Source: CALFER01 sp964472395
GTDB lineage: Bacteria > CSSED10-310 > CALFER01
Direction of reading: 5' to 3'
Length of the DNA stretch: 64,000 nucleotides
Assembly (NCBI GenBank): GCA_964472395.1
Contig: CAYYMM010000007.1
Coordinates: 12,534 to 76,533, forward strand
The notes below the pieces were generated by a model. It searched no databases, was not told the origin of the DNA, and worked only from the letters and a program-made list of their open reading frames with translations. The translations under genes and the position numbers were made by a program. Positions 25,893-35,556 of the stretch are shown in pieces (the stretch's first letter is position 1; each line of letters starts with the position of its first letter).

Positions 25893-26521
25893 TCTTCAAT
25901 CACCCGTTCGAGTTCGAGCAGGAGGCGTTTTTCGGAATCCTGAAGATTCAGGAGTGTTTCGCGGGTTCTGACGAGATCATCCGAGATGTTCAATGCCGCC
26001 AGTATCGCGACTTTCAACGCCGACATACCCTTGCTCGTCCGAGCAATTTCATTCATTCGATCGTCAACTAAGCGCGCCAGATATCGGACACGCTCAGCAT
26101 CGTCTTCACCTATTATATTATAGAATTGGCCAAATATTTCAACCTCCACACGATGCATCTCACCGTTGTGTCGGCTGGAGGTTGATGAGTTTGACGGATT
26201 TATTGATCGCTCAGGGGCAGAGAATCGATCATGGACAGGAGATGCGTGATTTTTGCTCCGATGTTCATCTTCAGGCTTTCGTATTCCTGAATCTGCCTTC
26301 CACCGCTCTGCCTCCTGTGCAGCGGTCGATGCCGCATCGACCGCCGAGTTCAACTCCTGGATATGTCGTCGCAACTCGTCAAGTTCGGACTTAAGACGTT
26401 CGTTTTCATCGCGCAGGCTATGAATAACCTGTACAGCCCGCAGAACCTTGGCTTCAAGTGCGCTGAATTGCGATATGAAAACATCGTCACCCTGGACCAT
26501 GGCAGAGTCTATCAAATCCAT
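25889..26521 (-). CDS. zapA: Cell division protein ZapA with N-terminal ZapB-like coiled coil
   Basis: 210 residues, about twice the usual ZapA length. The last ~90 residues are ZapA: VEVEIFGQFYNIIGEDDAER, YLARLVDDRMNEIAR and a C-terminal coiled coil. ZapA bundles FtsZ filaments at midcell. Residues about 20-75 form another coiled coil (ALEAKVLRAVQVIHSLRDEN) resembling the short ZapB-type proteins often encoded just before zapA in delta-proteobacteria. A Ser/Asn/Pro-rich linker (about 80-120) joins them. This looks like a natural fusion of two division proteins. An internal Met122 could also give free ZapA. It lies between rplT and 6S RNA. Confidence 0.82.
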   Translation of the reverse strand: MDLIDSAMVQGDDVFISQFSALEAKVLRAVQVIHSLRDENERLKSELDELRRHIQELNSAVDAASTAAQEAERWKADSGIRKPEDEHRSKNHASPVHDRFSAPERSINPSNSSTSSRHNGEMHRVEVEIFGQFYNIIGEDDAERVRYLARLVDDRMNEIARTSKGMSALKVAILAALNISDDLVRTRETLLNLQDSEKRLLLELERVIEE

Positions 26522-26539
26522 CTCCTCAATGCAAAAACC

Positions 26540-26893
26540 TTAAAGGTTTTCTTTAGCTACCGCAACGAGTTTGTTGAATGCCGCTGGATCGCTGATGGCC
26601 AGTTCCGCAAGAACTTTTCGATCGATGCGCACGCCGGCTTTATCAAGACCGTGGATCAACTTGTTGTACGGAATCCCCTGCAATCTGGACGCGGCATTGA
26701 TCCGCTGGATCCAGAGCGCTCGAAAATCACCCTTCTTCTTGCGTCGATCCGCGAACGCATGCCGGCCCGCCTTTGAGACCGCTTCCATAGCAGGACGTAT
26801 CCGCGCACTCTGCGAACCCCGATAGCCTTTGGCCAGTTTCAATATACGATTGCGTCGTTGACGCGTTTTAAATCCACCCTTTGCTCTCGGCAT
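26540..26893 (-). CDS. rplT: 50S ribosomal protein L20
   Basis: 117 residues, canonical length. The start MPRAKGGFKTRQRRNRILKL and the LWIQRINAASRLQGI region are diagnostic. L20 binds 23S rRNA early in 50S assembly and represses its own operon in several bacteria. It follows infC and rpmI in the standard order. Confidence 0.97.
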   Translation of the reverse strand: MPRAKGGFKTRQRRNRILKLAKGYRGSQSARIRPAMEAVSKAGRHAFADRRKKKGDFRALWIQRINAASRLQGIPYNKLIHGLDKAGVRIDRKVLAELAISDPAAFNKLVAVAKENL

Positions 26894-26914
26894 GACTGAT
26901 AAACCTCCTGAAGA

Positions 26915-27112
26915 CTATAGATAGGGCACGAGCCGACGAGTCTGTCGTAAATCCGCACCATCCACATAACCGCCTTTTCGAAGCTGGCGCAAGCGCTTGG
27001 TCGTCTTTTTCGTCAGAATGTGTCGGGCGAATGCGTGTTTTCTCTTTAACTTACCGTTTGCGGTTCCGCCGAACCGTTTCGCAGCGCCTCGATGTGTTTT
27101 TAATTTCGGCAT
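26915..27112 (-). CDS. rpmI: 50S ribosomal protein L35
   Basis: 65 residues. MPKLKTHRGAAKRF is the universal L35 start, and ATG at 27112 is chosen over an upstream TTG. The basic core has KRKHAFARHILTKKTTKRLR. It is encoded between infC and rplT. Confidence 0.97.
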   Translation of the reverse strand: MPKLKTHRGAAKRFGGTANGKLKRKHAFARHILTKKTTKRLRQLRKGGYVDGADLRQTRRLVPYL

Positions 27113-27153
27113 ATTCAACCTCTTTGTTTCTTCAGCCCGCTGTAACGCATCCG

Positions 27154-27696
27154 TTACTTCGGGGAAAGTATCATGCTCATGTTGCGGCCTTCAAGACGAC
27201 CCGGGCTGTCGACTCGCGAAAAATCGGCCATTTCAGCAGCAATCCGATCCAGAATCTCCTGCCCCTTGTCCGTGTGCGCAATCTCTCGCCCTCGAAACAT
27301 GATCGTTACACGAACCTTCGCACCCGACTTCAGAAAGCGTTCAACATGATTGCGTTTGAAATTGTAATCATGCTCGTCGATTTTTGGACGGAATTTGACT
27401 TCTTTTAATGTCGCACCCTTCTGCTTTTTCTTCGAAGCATCGCGTTTCGATCGCTGATACTTGAACTTGCCATAATCCATGATCCGGCAGACAGGAGGGT
27501 CCGAATTGGGAGAAACTTCAACTAGGTCGAGGTCGGATTCAGATGCATATGCCAACCCCTGTTCAATGCTGATGATTCCGGCTTGAGTTCCATCCGCCAA
27601 AATGCAGCGAATGTTCTTCACACGAATCTCGTCGTTGATCCGACACTCTTCCTTTTTCTTCGGATCTTTTTCGGGTACGAATGGTTTTCGCCTCAA
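27154..27696 (-). CDS. infC: Translation initiation factor IF-3
   Basis: 180 residues. The N-terminal domain has INDEIRVKNIRCI and LVEVSPNSDPPVCRIMDYGK, the C-terminal domain VKFRPKIDEHDYNFK and RVTIMFRGREIAH. IF-3 keeps subunits apart and proofreads start codons. The frame opens with TTG at 27696 behind AAAGGAGG. A rare start is typical of infC and allows IF-3 to limit its own synthesis. Confidence 0.96.
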   Translation of the reverse strand: MRRKPFVPEKDPKKKEECRINDEIRVKNIRCILADGTQAGIISIEQGLAYASESDLDLVEVSPNSDPPVCRIMDYGKFKYQRSKRDASKKKQKGATLKEVKFRPKIDEHDYNFKRNHVERFLKSGAKVRVTIMFRGREIAHTDKGQEILDRIAAEMADFSRVDSPGRLEGRNMSMILSPK

Positions 27697-27742
27697 ACAG
27701 CCTCCTTTTCAGTTTCGATTCATCGGGTTATGCACACCGGAC

Positions 27743-29665
27743 TCAATCCATCACCCGATCCTGAACCTCTGAACATGCCCGTTCCATGAATGCGGCAACG
27801 GGCATTGCACCGAGATCCCCATGTTTGCGATGACGGACCGAAACCTGTTCAGTCTCCGATTCACGATCCCCGATGACCAACATGTATGGAACCTTCTGCA
27901 CCTGCGCTTCTCTGATCTTGTAACCCATTTTTTCGTTACGTTCATCATTGCGAACCCGCAGACCGGCGGTCTGCAGCCGTGCAGTCAATTTTCGCGCATA
28001 CTCGTGATGTCGCTCCGCAATCGGTATCGTCACGATCTGAAGTGGAGCGAGCCACATCGGGAAAGCACCTCCGACATGCTCGATCAATCCCCCCACGAAT
28101 CGCTCCATTGAGCCCAATACTGCGCGATGGATCATAATCACTTCATGGTCGGAATTGTCTTCTCCAACGTAATTCACCTTGAATCGCTTGGGAAGATTCA
28201 AATCCACTTGAATGGTGGGGCCCTGCCATTCTCTTCCCAAAGCATCCGTGAGCTTGATATCTATCTTCGGTGCATAAAACACTCCACCGCCTTCATCGAT
28301 ATCATACGGTTTTCCCCAACGCTCCAGGGCGGATTTCAGCGCATTGGTCGACCATTCCCATTCCGCCTCGGAGCCGAGATACTTCTCGGGACGAGTGGCC
28401 AGGAAGATCCGATACGTATAACCGAATGCGCGCATCAGCGTATCCACCAGATCGATGATCTGAAATACCTCTTCCGCCATTTGCTGCGGCGTACAGAAAA
28501 CGTGCGCATCATCCTGTGTAAATCCGCGTACACGCAGCATGCCGTGCAGCGTTCCACTGCGCTCGAATCGGTAGACGGTTCCAAGTTCACAGTAGCGGAT
28601 CGGCAGATCGCGATAACTTCTGAGCTGTGATTGGAAAATCTTAATATGCCCCGGGCAGTTCATCGGCTTCAACCGGTAGGGTTGCTCGTCGATCAACAAC
28701 GGTGCATACATACTGTCTGCATAGTTTTGTAGGTGACCACTGATCTCATAAATCCGCTCACGCGCGATATGTGGCGTGTAAACCATCTGGTAACCCCGCC
28801 GGAAATGCTCGGCCCGCCAAAATTCCTCGATGAGATGCCGGACAGTGGCACCGTTGGGATGCCAGAAAATCAAACCGGCGCCGACATCTTCATGGATTGA
28901 GAACAGATCGAGTTCCTTACCGAGTTTTCGGTGGTCACGGAGACGGATTTTTTCGCGAAGTTCGAGATAGGCGTCGAGATCCTGCTGGGAATAGAAGGCG
29001 GTCGCGTAGATCCGCTGCAGGATATCGTTGTGTTCGTCACCCCTCCAATACGCGCTCGCCGAAGACAGCACCTTGAATGCCCGAATAAAGCGGGTGTTCA
29101 GGACATGCGGCCCACGGCAGAGATCCATGAAGGAGCCTTGCTGATAAATCGATACCCTGGCGTCGGGAATCTCAGCCAGAAGTTCGACTTTGTATGTTTC
29201 GCCCTTCTTCGAGAACAGCTCGATCGCCTCTTCCTTCGTCATCTCCCGCTTCTCGAACGATGCGTTCTCCTTGACGATCCGGTTCATCTCTTCTTCGATC
29301 CGCGCCAGGTCATCGGGCTCGAACGGTCGGCTGACCGCGAAATCATAGTAAAAACCGTCCTGCGTGGCCGGACCGATCCCGAATTTCACGCCGTCGAACA
29401 GATTCATGACCGCCTGGGCCATGACGTGCGCAGCGCTGTGTCGCACCACATCCAACCCTCTCGCGTCTCCTTCACACACAATGTCCGCTTCGCCCAACAT
29501 CGTTACTGGAGAATGCAGATCGATCAACCGATCGTTCATCTGGATGGCGAGGGGATTTTTAAACTTCATCCCGGTCGTTTTCTCGACATGCTTCACGAAC
29601 TCCAGTCCGGAGATGCCTTCGGGAACAGAAAGCGACCCATGATCTTTCAGGATAATGACCAACAT
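27743..29665 (-). CDS. thrS: Threonyl-tRNA synthetase
   Basis: 640 residues, class II. Domain order is TGS (1-60), the editing SAD domain with HSAAHVMAQAV and a zinc-like MDLCRGPHV, the catalytic core with motif 2 FERSGTLHGMLRVRGFTQDDAH, the zinc ligands in LKPMNCPGHIKIF, motif 3 IHRAVLGSMERF, and an anticodon-binding domain. The start MLVIILKDHG at 29665 matches the TGS onset; 32 further upstream codons are unlike the family. It heads the thrS-infC-rpmI-rplT-zapA block. pheS and pheT, often placed between rplT and zapA, are absent. Confidence 0.96.
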   Translation of the reverse strand: MLVIILKDHGSLSVPEGISGLEFVKHVEKTTGMKFKNPLAIQMNDRLIDLHSPVTMLGEADIVCEGDARGLDVVRHSAAHVMAQAVMNLFDGVKFGIGPATQDGFYYDFAVSRPFEPDDLARIEEEMNRIVKENASFEKREMTKEEAIELFSKKGETYKVELLAEIPDARVSIYQQGSFMDLCRGPHVLNTRFIRAFKVLSSASAYWRGDEHNDILQRIYATAFYSQQDLDAYLELREKIRLRDHRKLGKELDLFSIHEDVGAGLIFWHPNGATVRHLIEEFWRAEHFRRGYQMVYTPHIARERIYEISGHLQNYADSMYAPLLIDEQPYRLKPMNCPGHIKIFQSQLRSYRDLPIRYCELGTVYRFERSGTLHGMLRVRGFTQDDAHVFCTPQQMAEEVFQIIDLVDTLMRAFGYTYRIFLATRPEKYLGSEAEWEWSTNALKSALERWGKPYDIDEGGGVFYAPKIDIKLTDALGREWQGPTIQVDLNLPKRFKVNYVGEDNSDHEVIMIHRAVLGSMERFVGGLIEHVGGAFPMWLAPLQIVTIPIAERHHEYARKLTARLQTAGLRVRNDERNEKMGYKIREAQVQKVPYMLVIGDRESETEQVSVRHRKHGDLGAMPVAAFMERACSEVQDRVMD

Positions 29666-29798
29666 GATCTCAAATCGGCGAAGCCGGCTCCTTTTCTCAC
29701 CTTCAACAAACGGGGCATTGCCTGATCCAATCTCGGCTCTGCCCCGGCGACGTCGTTTCAATTTTCGGCCGAAAGCCCAGGTTGGGCTTCAAAATCAA

Positions 29799-29870
29799 TA
29801 GGCGCGAGGGGAATTGAACCCCTGGCCCCTTCCGCGTCAAGGAAGTGCTCTCCCCCTGAGCTACGCGCCT
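29799..29870 (-). tRNA. tRNA-Val(GAC)
   Basis: 72 bases fold as a cloverleaf: acceptor AGGCGCG/CGCGCCT, D arm GCTC AGGGGGA GAGC, anticodon stem CTTCC/GGAAG around TTGACGC (anticodon GAC), T arm AGGGG TTCAATT CCCCT. No encoded CCA. It lies just upstream of thrS. Confidence 0.93.
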
Positions 29871-29982
29871 GAAGCCTCCCGACCCTTTCGAATCGAGATC
29901 CACCTCTTTTACCCGGCACGCACATGATTGTCAAGTATTTTCGATGAAGCAGCGCGTTCAGGTCCGGTTCAGTCTGTAACGG

Positions 29983-30010
29983 TTGTCTTTGTAGATCCTC
30001 TAATTATATG
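29983..30010 (+). promoter_or_regulatory. Sigma-70-like promoter of the lipoprotein/protease unit
   Basis: TTGTCT (29983-29988), 16 bases and TATATG (30005-30010) precede the lipoprotein start by about 60 bases. Confidence 0.45.
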
Positions 30011-30068
30011 ATTTATGGATGGATCCGCCGAGTCCGCGGATCGAGATTCCCACGAAAGGAGCATAGAA

Positions 30069-30539
30069 ATGATTCATCGATATCTGATCGGGCTTGCAGT
30101 CGCCGCCGTTCTGGCAGGCTGCGCGACGACTCCCCCGGTTCCTCTTCCCGATCGCGTGTCACGCATCGATCCGTCTGCATCTTGCGAGTGCGAGCCGCAA
30201 GCCGGCACCTGGGATGTCCGCGCACAGTTGACGGAAGATGGCGAAAGGGCGTATCTGGCGGTGTATCTGGACAGTCCGTTCGACACCATCCGGGAGCCCC
30301 AGATCAAAACCACCGGTATCGCGATCTACAAAGGTAAATCCGGCAAGACCTATTTCTATGATCTCGGACAAATCACCCGATCACGAACCGTTGGGACCCT
30401 GTTCATCGAGGATCCTTCCAAGTCCCGAGTGGGATCCGAAGTCATGTATCAAGCGTTCAAGATGGAGCGCCGCGAAGGCTCCGATTGTCTCAGATTGGAC
30501 GACCGGGGTATGCATCGAGGAGCACTTGGAATACCCTGA
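30069..30539 (+). CDS. Small lipoprotein of unknown function
   Basis: 156 residues. A signal peptide ends in the lipobox VLAGC, with Cys18 as the lipidation site and Ala/Thr/Pro residues following. The mature part (about 45-140) has short beta segments (WDVRAQLTEDGERAYLAVYL, KTYFYDLGQI) and no family I recognise. AAAGGAG stands eight bases before the ATG. The C-terminal RGMHRGALGIP is odd: a frame shifted by one base (to 30648) would continue with a long acidic and hydrophobic tail, so a frameshift at about 30470-30500 is possible. It precedes the secreted metalloprotease by about 120 bases. Confidence 0.68.
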   Translation: MIHRYLIGLAVAAVLAGCATTPPVPLPDRVSRIDPSASCECEPQAGTWDVRAQLTEDGERAYLAVYLDSPFDTIREPQIKTTGIAIYKGKSGKTYFYDLGQITRSRTVGTLFIEDPSKSRVGSEVMYQAFKMERREGSDCLRLDDRGMHRGALGIP

Positions 30540-30657
30540 TTCAGATCTACCAATGAACCTGAAGGCATGGACCGAATCTTGCATCATTGTGTTTCCCGGA
30601 ATCCGCGTGTACCGCGATCCGATGCATGCAGCACTTTCTTCCTCATAAGGAGTTGAT

Positions 30658-33600
30658 ATGAACCGTTCCGTTCGACAGTCGCCAGCAGGATTTCTTCGAG
30701 GCATTTTGCTCGCCATGAGCCTGCTCTCGGTTTTCCTGCCCAACCTTCATGCATTTACCGAAGCCGAACCCAGTGTGCTGGAGCGTGATCTTCTGATTCC
30801 TCCAGATGCCTCCATCCTCGTTTCCCCTTCTCTTTCTCCCTTCTTCCTCTCCGGCAACAATCCGCCTTCAAATCCGCGCATTCTGAATTTCATGACTCGC
30901 TACGGTGCGCAATGGGATGTGCAGTGGGATCTGCGATCCGATCGGCCGGATCTGATCTCGGGACAAGGCATCCCGCTGATCCCAGGCCCCGGCAACTCGC
31001 TAACGCTCAGCGATGTGACTGTCATGGGGAAACCGATCCAGACACTCGATCGCACCGCCATGTCGGAACTCGCGATCCAGTTCATCGAAGATCAGTTCGA
31101 CGTGCTTCGGGTCGAACCCGCCGATCTCAAACTCGATGAACTCGCGACAGAAACCTTCGGGAACAACCGGCTATGGTTCGTGGTCTTCAACCAGGTGCAT
31201 CGCGGGATCCCGGTCAAGCACGCGCAGGTGTTCGTGCGGGTGAACTCGGGAAACGTCACGCAATTCGGCGCTCATCGGTATTTTCCGGTTGATCCGTCTT
31301 TGAATACGGTTCCGACGATCCGCGCCGAAAAAGCGCTCGAAATAGCCACGGCCCACGCCGACCGTCTCGCATTCGGCGACCTCGACATCGTCGATCCTCC
31401 TGAACTACTCTGGATTCAGACTTTCACTGAGACCGACGACCTGATTCCCGGTGAGCCATTCACCGGAACGCCCGGACAGGGCTATTCACATCGGCTCGTT
31501 TGGGAAACGCGCTTTCGGCTCGATCCCAATCCTGAAACATGGTTTGCCGTCATCGATGCGCAATCGGGAGAGATCCTGTCGTTTCGCAATGACAATCGCA
31601 CCGCTGCCGTTTCCGGAGGTGTCTATCCGGTCACCAACATCGATACGGAAGTGAACCTGCCGTTTTCGTTTGCGAGCACCTCACAGGGAACCGCGACGAG
31701 CGGCGGTCGATATACGTACACGGGTGGTACGGCTTCCTGCACCATGAATGGTCAATATGTCCGGATCAGCGACAACTGCGGATCGATCAACCTGTCAACC
31801 TCGGCGGATCCCGGAGATTTGAACTTCGGCGGCAGCGCCGGGCAGGATTGTACAACACCTGGGTTCGGCGGTTCGGGTAATACACACGCCTCCCGATCCT
31901 GTTACTTCCATGTCAACGACATCAAGATGAAGGCACGAGGGTATCTGCCGTCCAACTCGTGGCTGCAGCAGAATATGACAGCCAATGTCAATATCAACGA
32001 TACCTGCAACGCCTACTGGAACGGCAGCACGATCAATTTCTATCGATCCGGTGGGGGCTGTTCGAACACCGGTGAAATTTCTTCGGTATTTCTGCATGAG
32101 TGGGGTCATGGGCTGGATGACAACACCGCTACCGGATCGCCGGACATGGCATCCGCGGAAGCACTCGCCGACAGCATGAGCTTCCTGCATACTCAGGTGT
32201 CGTGCATCGGCCACAACTTTCAGCCCGGATCGCCCTGCAGTTTCGGGTGCGATTCGACCTGTACCGGTGTTCGTGACGCCGGTGTGAGACCGTTTGTTCG
32301 GCCGTCCAACATCACGTCGGCACCGGCGAATTGCGACCGCTGGAGCTGCCCGTATTACGGGTACGACGGGATCATGGGATACGAGGGACACTGCGAAGCC
32401 CTCATCGCCGCAGGCGCCATCTGGGATGCCGCCAATAAACTCGCCACTCAGATGGGAGGAAAGGCCGGATGGGAACACGCCAATCGTCTGTTCTTCGAAA
32501 CGATGGGAAGCGCAGGAGCAGCCTACCAGATCCAGTCCGGCGGGACGTGTAATCCGAGCGCCACGATCAATGGTTGCGGGAGTACGAACTATTATCAGAC
32601 CTGGATCTTTGCGGACGACGACAATGGAAATCTCGCAGACGGAACGCCTCATGGATGCGAACTGTGGAACGCCTTCAACGACCATGGCATTGCATGCGGC
32701 ACACAACCGGCCTGTTACACGACCTGCCCGACGATCTCGACACCCACACTTGCCGTCATCCCCGGTGATGACTCGGCCACCGTTTCCTGGTCATCCGTAC
32801 CGAACGCCTCTACCTACCGGGTTTTTCGAAACACTGTCGGCTGCAATTTCGGGATGACTCTGATCGGAACGAGTTCGACCACGCAATATGTCGACAGTTC
32901 CGTCGCGAATGACTTTACTTACTACTACGCCGTCCAGGCTGTCGGTTCGAACGACGCCTGTGTTTCGGCTTTTTCGACCTGTCAGGCCGTCGAGATCACG
33001 GGATGCGCCAACCCGCCGCTGGTCGATGCCGGAGGCAACCAGGAGACCTGTCCGGGACAGGCGGTGACAATCGGAGGCAATCCGACGGCATCGAGCGGTA
33101 CACCACCTTTCACCTATCTGTGGACACCAGGCAACTATTCAAGTTCCAATCCGTCGGTCAGTCCGAACCAGACGACAACCTACACGGTGTTTGTGACCGA
33201 CGGCATCGGCTGTGTGGGATCGGATACCGTCACCGTCACCATCGATTCGCCCCCGACGAATGCCGGATTCGACCAGTTCACGTGTGCGGGGCACTGCGTC
33301 CAGATCGGAGCCGCTCCGGTATCGGGATACACCTATCAATGGTCTCCAACGACTGGCCTTGACAATCCGACCATCGCCAATCCGATGGCGTGTGTCTCGC
33401 AGACCACGACCTATACGTTGACAGTCAATGCCTCCGGGTATCTCTGCCAGGGACGCGACACCGTCGTCGTGACAGTCGCTCAACCGTCTCTGTCCTTCGA
33501 TAACGCCGATGTCATTTCGGATTCCGGTGATTCGGACGGATCGCCAGAATCCGGCGAACGGATCCAGATCAGAATCACGATCCGGAACAGCTCCCCGATT

Positions 33601-35202
33601 ACCGCATACGACGTCACAGCGAACCTGAGTTCACCGGATAATCTCATTCATGTTGTCTCCAGCCCGCAATCCCTTGGCGATCTCGGTTTCAACGCAACGG
33701 CTGCCGCAACATTCGAATTCATCGTGGACATGACGCATGAATGCCCCGATCTGACATCGCTGACTCTGAACCCCTCCGCATGCGGAGGCCCGACGAGTGC
33801 GCTGCTGATTCCTTTGCAACTCGGTCAGTCCGGGGGGATCGAAACATTCTATTCGACCGGATTCGAAGGCACATCGGACGAGGGATGGACCCACGTCCAG
33901 GTCTCGACGCAGGACGATTGGCAACGAGGATCCTGCACCGGCACGAGTGAATATGATCCATCTAACGCATTTGAAGGAGTGAATGTCTGGGGCAATGATC
34001 TCGGATACGAAGGGTATGACGGCAACTACAAGAACAATGTGAACAACTATCTGCTGTCCCCGGTAATCAATTGCACGGGAAAGGCCGGAGTCCGGTTGCA
34101 GTTCCACCGCTGGTTGAGTGTCGAAGCCGGCATATACGATCAGGCGACGGTATATGTGAACAATCAGCAGATCTGGCAGAACGCGCAGAACAACGACCAG
34201 GTGGATACCGCGTGGGTCCCGGTCGATTACGACATCTCAGCGATTGCCGACAACAATCCATCGGTACAGATCAAGTTTGAACTGATATCGGATGGAGGAG
34301 TCACCTTTGGCGGATGGAATATCGATAACTTCAAGCTGGTTTCCGATTCTCCACCGGAATGCGATTCCTTCGAATGCTCAGGCCCCTATGCAAATGCCGG
34401 CCAGGATGTCACCTCACCCGCAGGAAGCGCGGTCGTACTCAATGGCGCAGGATCATCAATCGTCAACTGCGTAGCCGGTATTCAGTATCGCTGGCGAGGT
34501 GGCGAACTCGGAGCCGGTGCATGGTTATCCGGACCGACGGTAACGGTTTACCCGACGGAAGCCACGACCTATACATTGGAGATCCGATGCTCGGGGAGTC
34601 CGGATTATGCCGGCTGTTCCGCTTCGGACACGATGTCGGTATACATGTCCGGACAGCCGACGCCGACGGCTCCGCCTCCCACTGCGACTTTCCCGCCTTC
34701 GACGGCGACACCGACCCAAGTTCCTCCCACATTCACCCCTCCTCCTCCACCGACAGCGACTCCGACAACTGCCCCGGGAGAACCCACCAACACACCGGTT
34801 CCTCCGACACCCACACCGACCACGATGCTGCCGTCTCCGACACCCACATCATCATCCGGAGGACTCACCGTCAATCTGCTGCTTTCGCGAACCGAGTTTC
34901 ACGCGGGCGATCCATTCCTGCTTGCAACGCAGGTCGACAATCCCGGCGCGGCCATTCTGGTCGACGAATACCTCCTTCTGGAAGTCTACGGAAACTTCTG
35001 GTTTTATCCGTCCTGGCAGCAGGATCTCGATCGGATGCAACGCGTGATCGAACCGGGTCAGTCGGTGACAACGATTTTCAACTTCCTCTGGCCTCAGGTC
35101 GACGGACAGGCTGAGGGGATACTCTTCCATTACATCCTGTGTCAACCGCAGACGTACCAGTTGCTGAGCAACTATGTGTTTGTGGAGTTCAGCTATCGCT
35201 GA
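30658..35202 (+). CDS. Large secreted zinc metalloprotease with multi-domain C-terminus
   Basis: 1514 residues. After a signal peptide (about 1-36) comes an FTP/PepSY-type propeptide (about 130-310). The catalytic domain contains LHEWGHGLDD, with His480, Glu481 and His484, and a probable third zinc ligand Glu501 in ASAEALADS, a gluzincin arrangement like M4/M36 peptidases. Many paired cysteines suggest disulfides. Then follow a fibronectin type III-like domain (about 700-780), two PKD-like domains (VDAGGNQETC, TNAGFDQFTC), a domain with a jelly-roll style segment (TGFEGTSDEGW, about 1065-1230), another PKD-like domain, a Thr/Pro linker (1334-1401) and the module FWFYPSWQQ ... FLWP shared with the protein at 1677. 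It is probably exported and processed. AAGGAG precedes the ATG. Confidence 0.86.
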   Translation: MNRSVRQSPAGFLRGILLAMSLLSVFLPNLHAFTEAEPSVLERDLLIPPDASILVSPSLSPFFLSGNNPPSNPRILNFMTRYGAQWDVQWDLRSDRPDLISGQGIPLIPGPGNSLTLSDVTVMGKPIQTLDRTAMSELAIQFIEDQFDVLRVEPADLKLDELATETFGNNRLWFVVFNQVHRGIPVKHAQVFVRVNSGNVTQFGAHRYFPVDPSLNTVPTIRAEKALEIATAHADRLAFGDLDIVDPPELLWIQTFTETDDLIPGEPFTGTPGQGYSHRLVWETRFRLDPNPETWFAVIDAQSGEILSFRNDNRTAAVSGGVYPVTNIDTEVNLPFSFASTSQGTATSGGRYTYTGGTASCTMNGQYVRISDNCGSINLSTSADPGDLNFGGSAGQDCTTPGFGGSGNTHASRSCYFHVNDIKMKARGYLPSNSWLQQNMTANVNINDTCNAYWNGSTINFYRSGGGCSNTGEISSVFLHEWGHGLDDNTATGSPDMASAEALADSMSFLHTQVSCIGHNFQPGSPCSFGCDSTCTGVRDAGVRPFVRPSNITSAPANCDRWSCPYYGYDGIMGYEGHCEALIAAGAIWDAANKLATQMGGKAGWEHANRLFFETMGSAGAAYQIQSGGTCNPSATINGCGSTNYYQTWIFADDDNGNLADGTPHGCELWNAFNDHGIACGTQPACYTTCPTISTPTLAVIPGDDSATVSWSSVPNASTYRVFRNTVGCNFGMTLIGTSSTTQYVDSSVANDFTYYYAVQAVGSNDACVSAFSTCQAVEITGCANPPLVDAGGNQETCPGQAVTIGGNPTASSGTPPFTYLWTPGNYSSSNPSVSPNQTTTYTVFVTDGIGCVGSDTVTVTIDSPPTNAGFDQFTCAGHCVQIGAAPVSGYTYQWSPTTGLDNPTIANPMACVSQTTTYTLTVNASGYLCQGRDTVVVTVAQPSLSFDNADVISDSGDSDGSPESGERIQIRITIRNSSPITAYDVTANLSSPDNLIHVVSSPQSLGDLGFNATAAATFEFIVDMTHECPDLTSLTLNPSACGGPTSALLIPLQLGQSGGIETFYSTGFEGTSDEGWTHVQVSTQDDWQRGSCTGTSEYDPSNAFEGVNVWGNDLGYEGYDGNYKNNVNNYLLSPVINCTGKAGVRLQFHRWLSVEAGIYDQATVYVNNQQIWQNAQNNDQVDTAWVPVDYDISAIADNNPSVQIKFELISDGGVTFGGWNIDNFKLVSDSPPECDSFECSGPYANAGQDVTSPAGSAVVLNGAGSSIVNCVAGIQYRWRGGELGAGAWLSGPTVTVYPTEATTYTLEIRCSGSPDYAGCSASDTMSVYMSGQPTPTAPPPTATFPPSTATPTQVPPTFTPPPPPTATPTTAPGEPTNTPVPPTPTPTTMLPSPTPTSSSGGLTVNLLLSRTEFHAGDPFLLATQVDNPGAAILVDEYLLLEVYGNFWFYPSWQQDLDRMQRVIEPGQSVTTIFNFLWPQVDGQAEGILFHYILCQPQTYQLLSNYVFVEFSYR

Positions 35203-35245
35203 TTCTCGGGGTGATTCACCCTGATTCGTTTTCCTCCTTGTGTTT

Positions 35246-35277
35246 CCGGGGATGCAAGCATCCCCGGATTTTTTTTC
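35246..35277 (+). terminator. Rho-independent terminator
   Basis: CCGGGGATG CAAG CATCCCCGG forms a nine-bp stem with a four-base loop, followed by ATTTTTTTTC. It ends the protease transcript before tatA. Confidence 0.9.
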
Positions 35278-35323
35278 AGGTTTGTCATTGCGGAGCGGCC
35301 GGGGGGGGAGTAGAATTCAGAGT

Positions 35324-35506
35324 ATGTGGAGACCATCATTCGGCGAAATCTTACTGATACTGGCAATCGTGATCATGATCTTCGGAGTCAAACGGTTACC
35401 CGAAATCGGAACCAGCATCGGGCAGGCATTTAAAAACCTGAAAAAATCTCTTTCGGAAGACGATAAACCCAAGCTCCCGCCTTCCGATGAACAGCCGAAG
35501 CAGTAA
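35324..35506 (+). CDS. tatA: Twin-arginine translocase subunit TatA/E
   Basis: 60 residues. A single membrane helix (about 7-21, GEILLILAIVIMIFG) runs into FGVKRLPEIGTSIGQAFKNL, the TatA hinge and amphipathic helix, and a short charged tail. TatA forms the pore through which folded proteins with twin-arginine signals cross the inner membrane. tatB and tatC are not nearby. The start at 35324 removes 28 unrelated residues of the longer open frame. Confidence 0.9.
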   Translation: MWRPSFGEILLILAIVIMIFGVKRLPEIGTSIGQAFKNLKKSLSEDDKPKLPPSDEQPKQ

Positions 35507-35556
35507 TCGCCCATCTTCGCCTGTCCGGCACGACATGATGTGCGAAGTCTGTCAAC

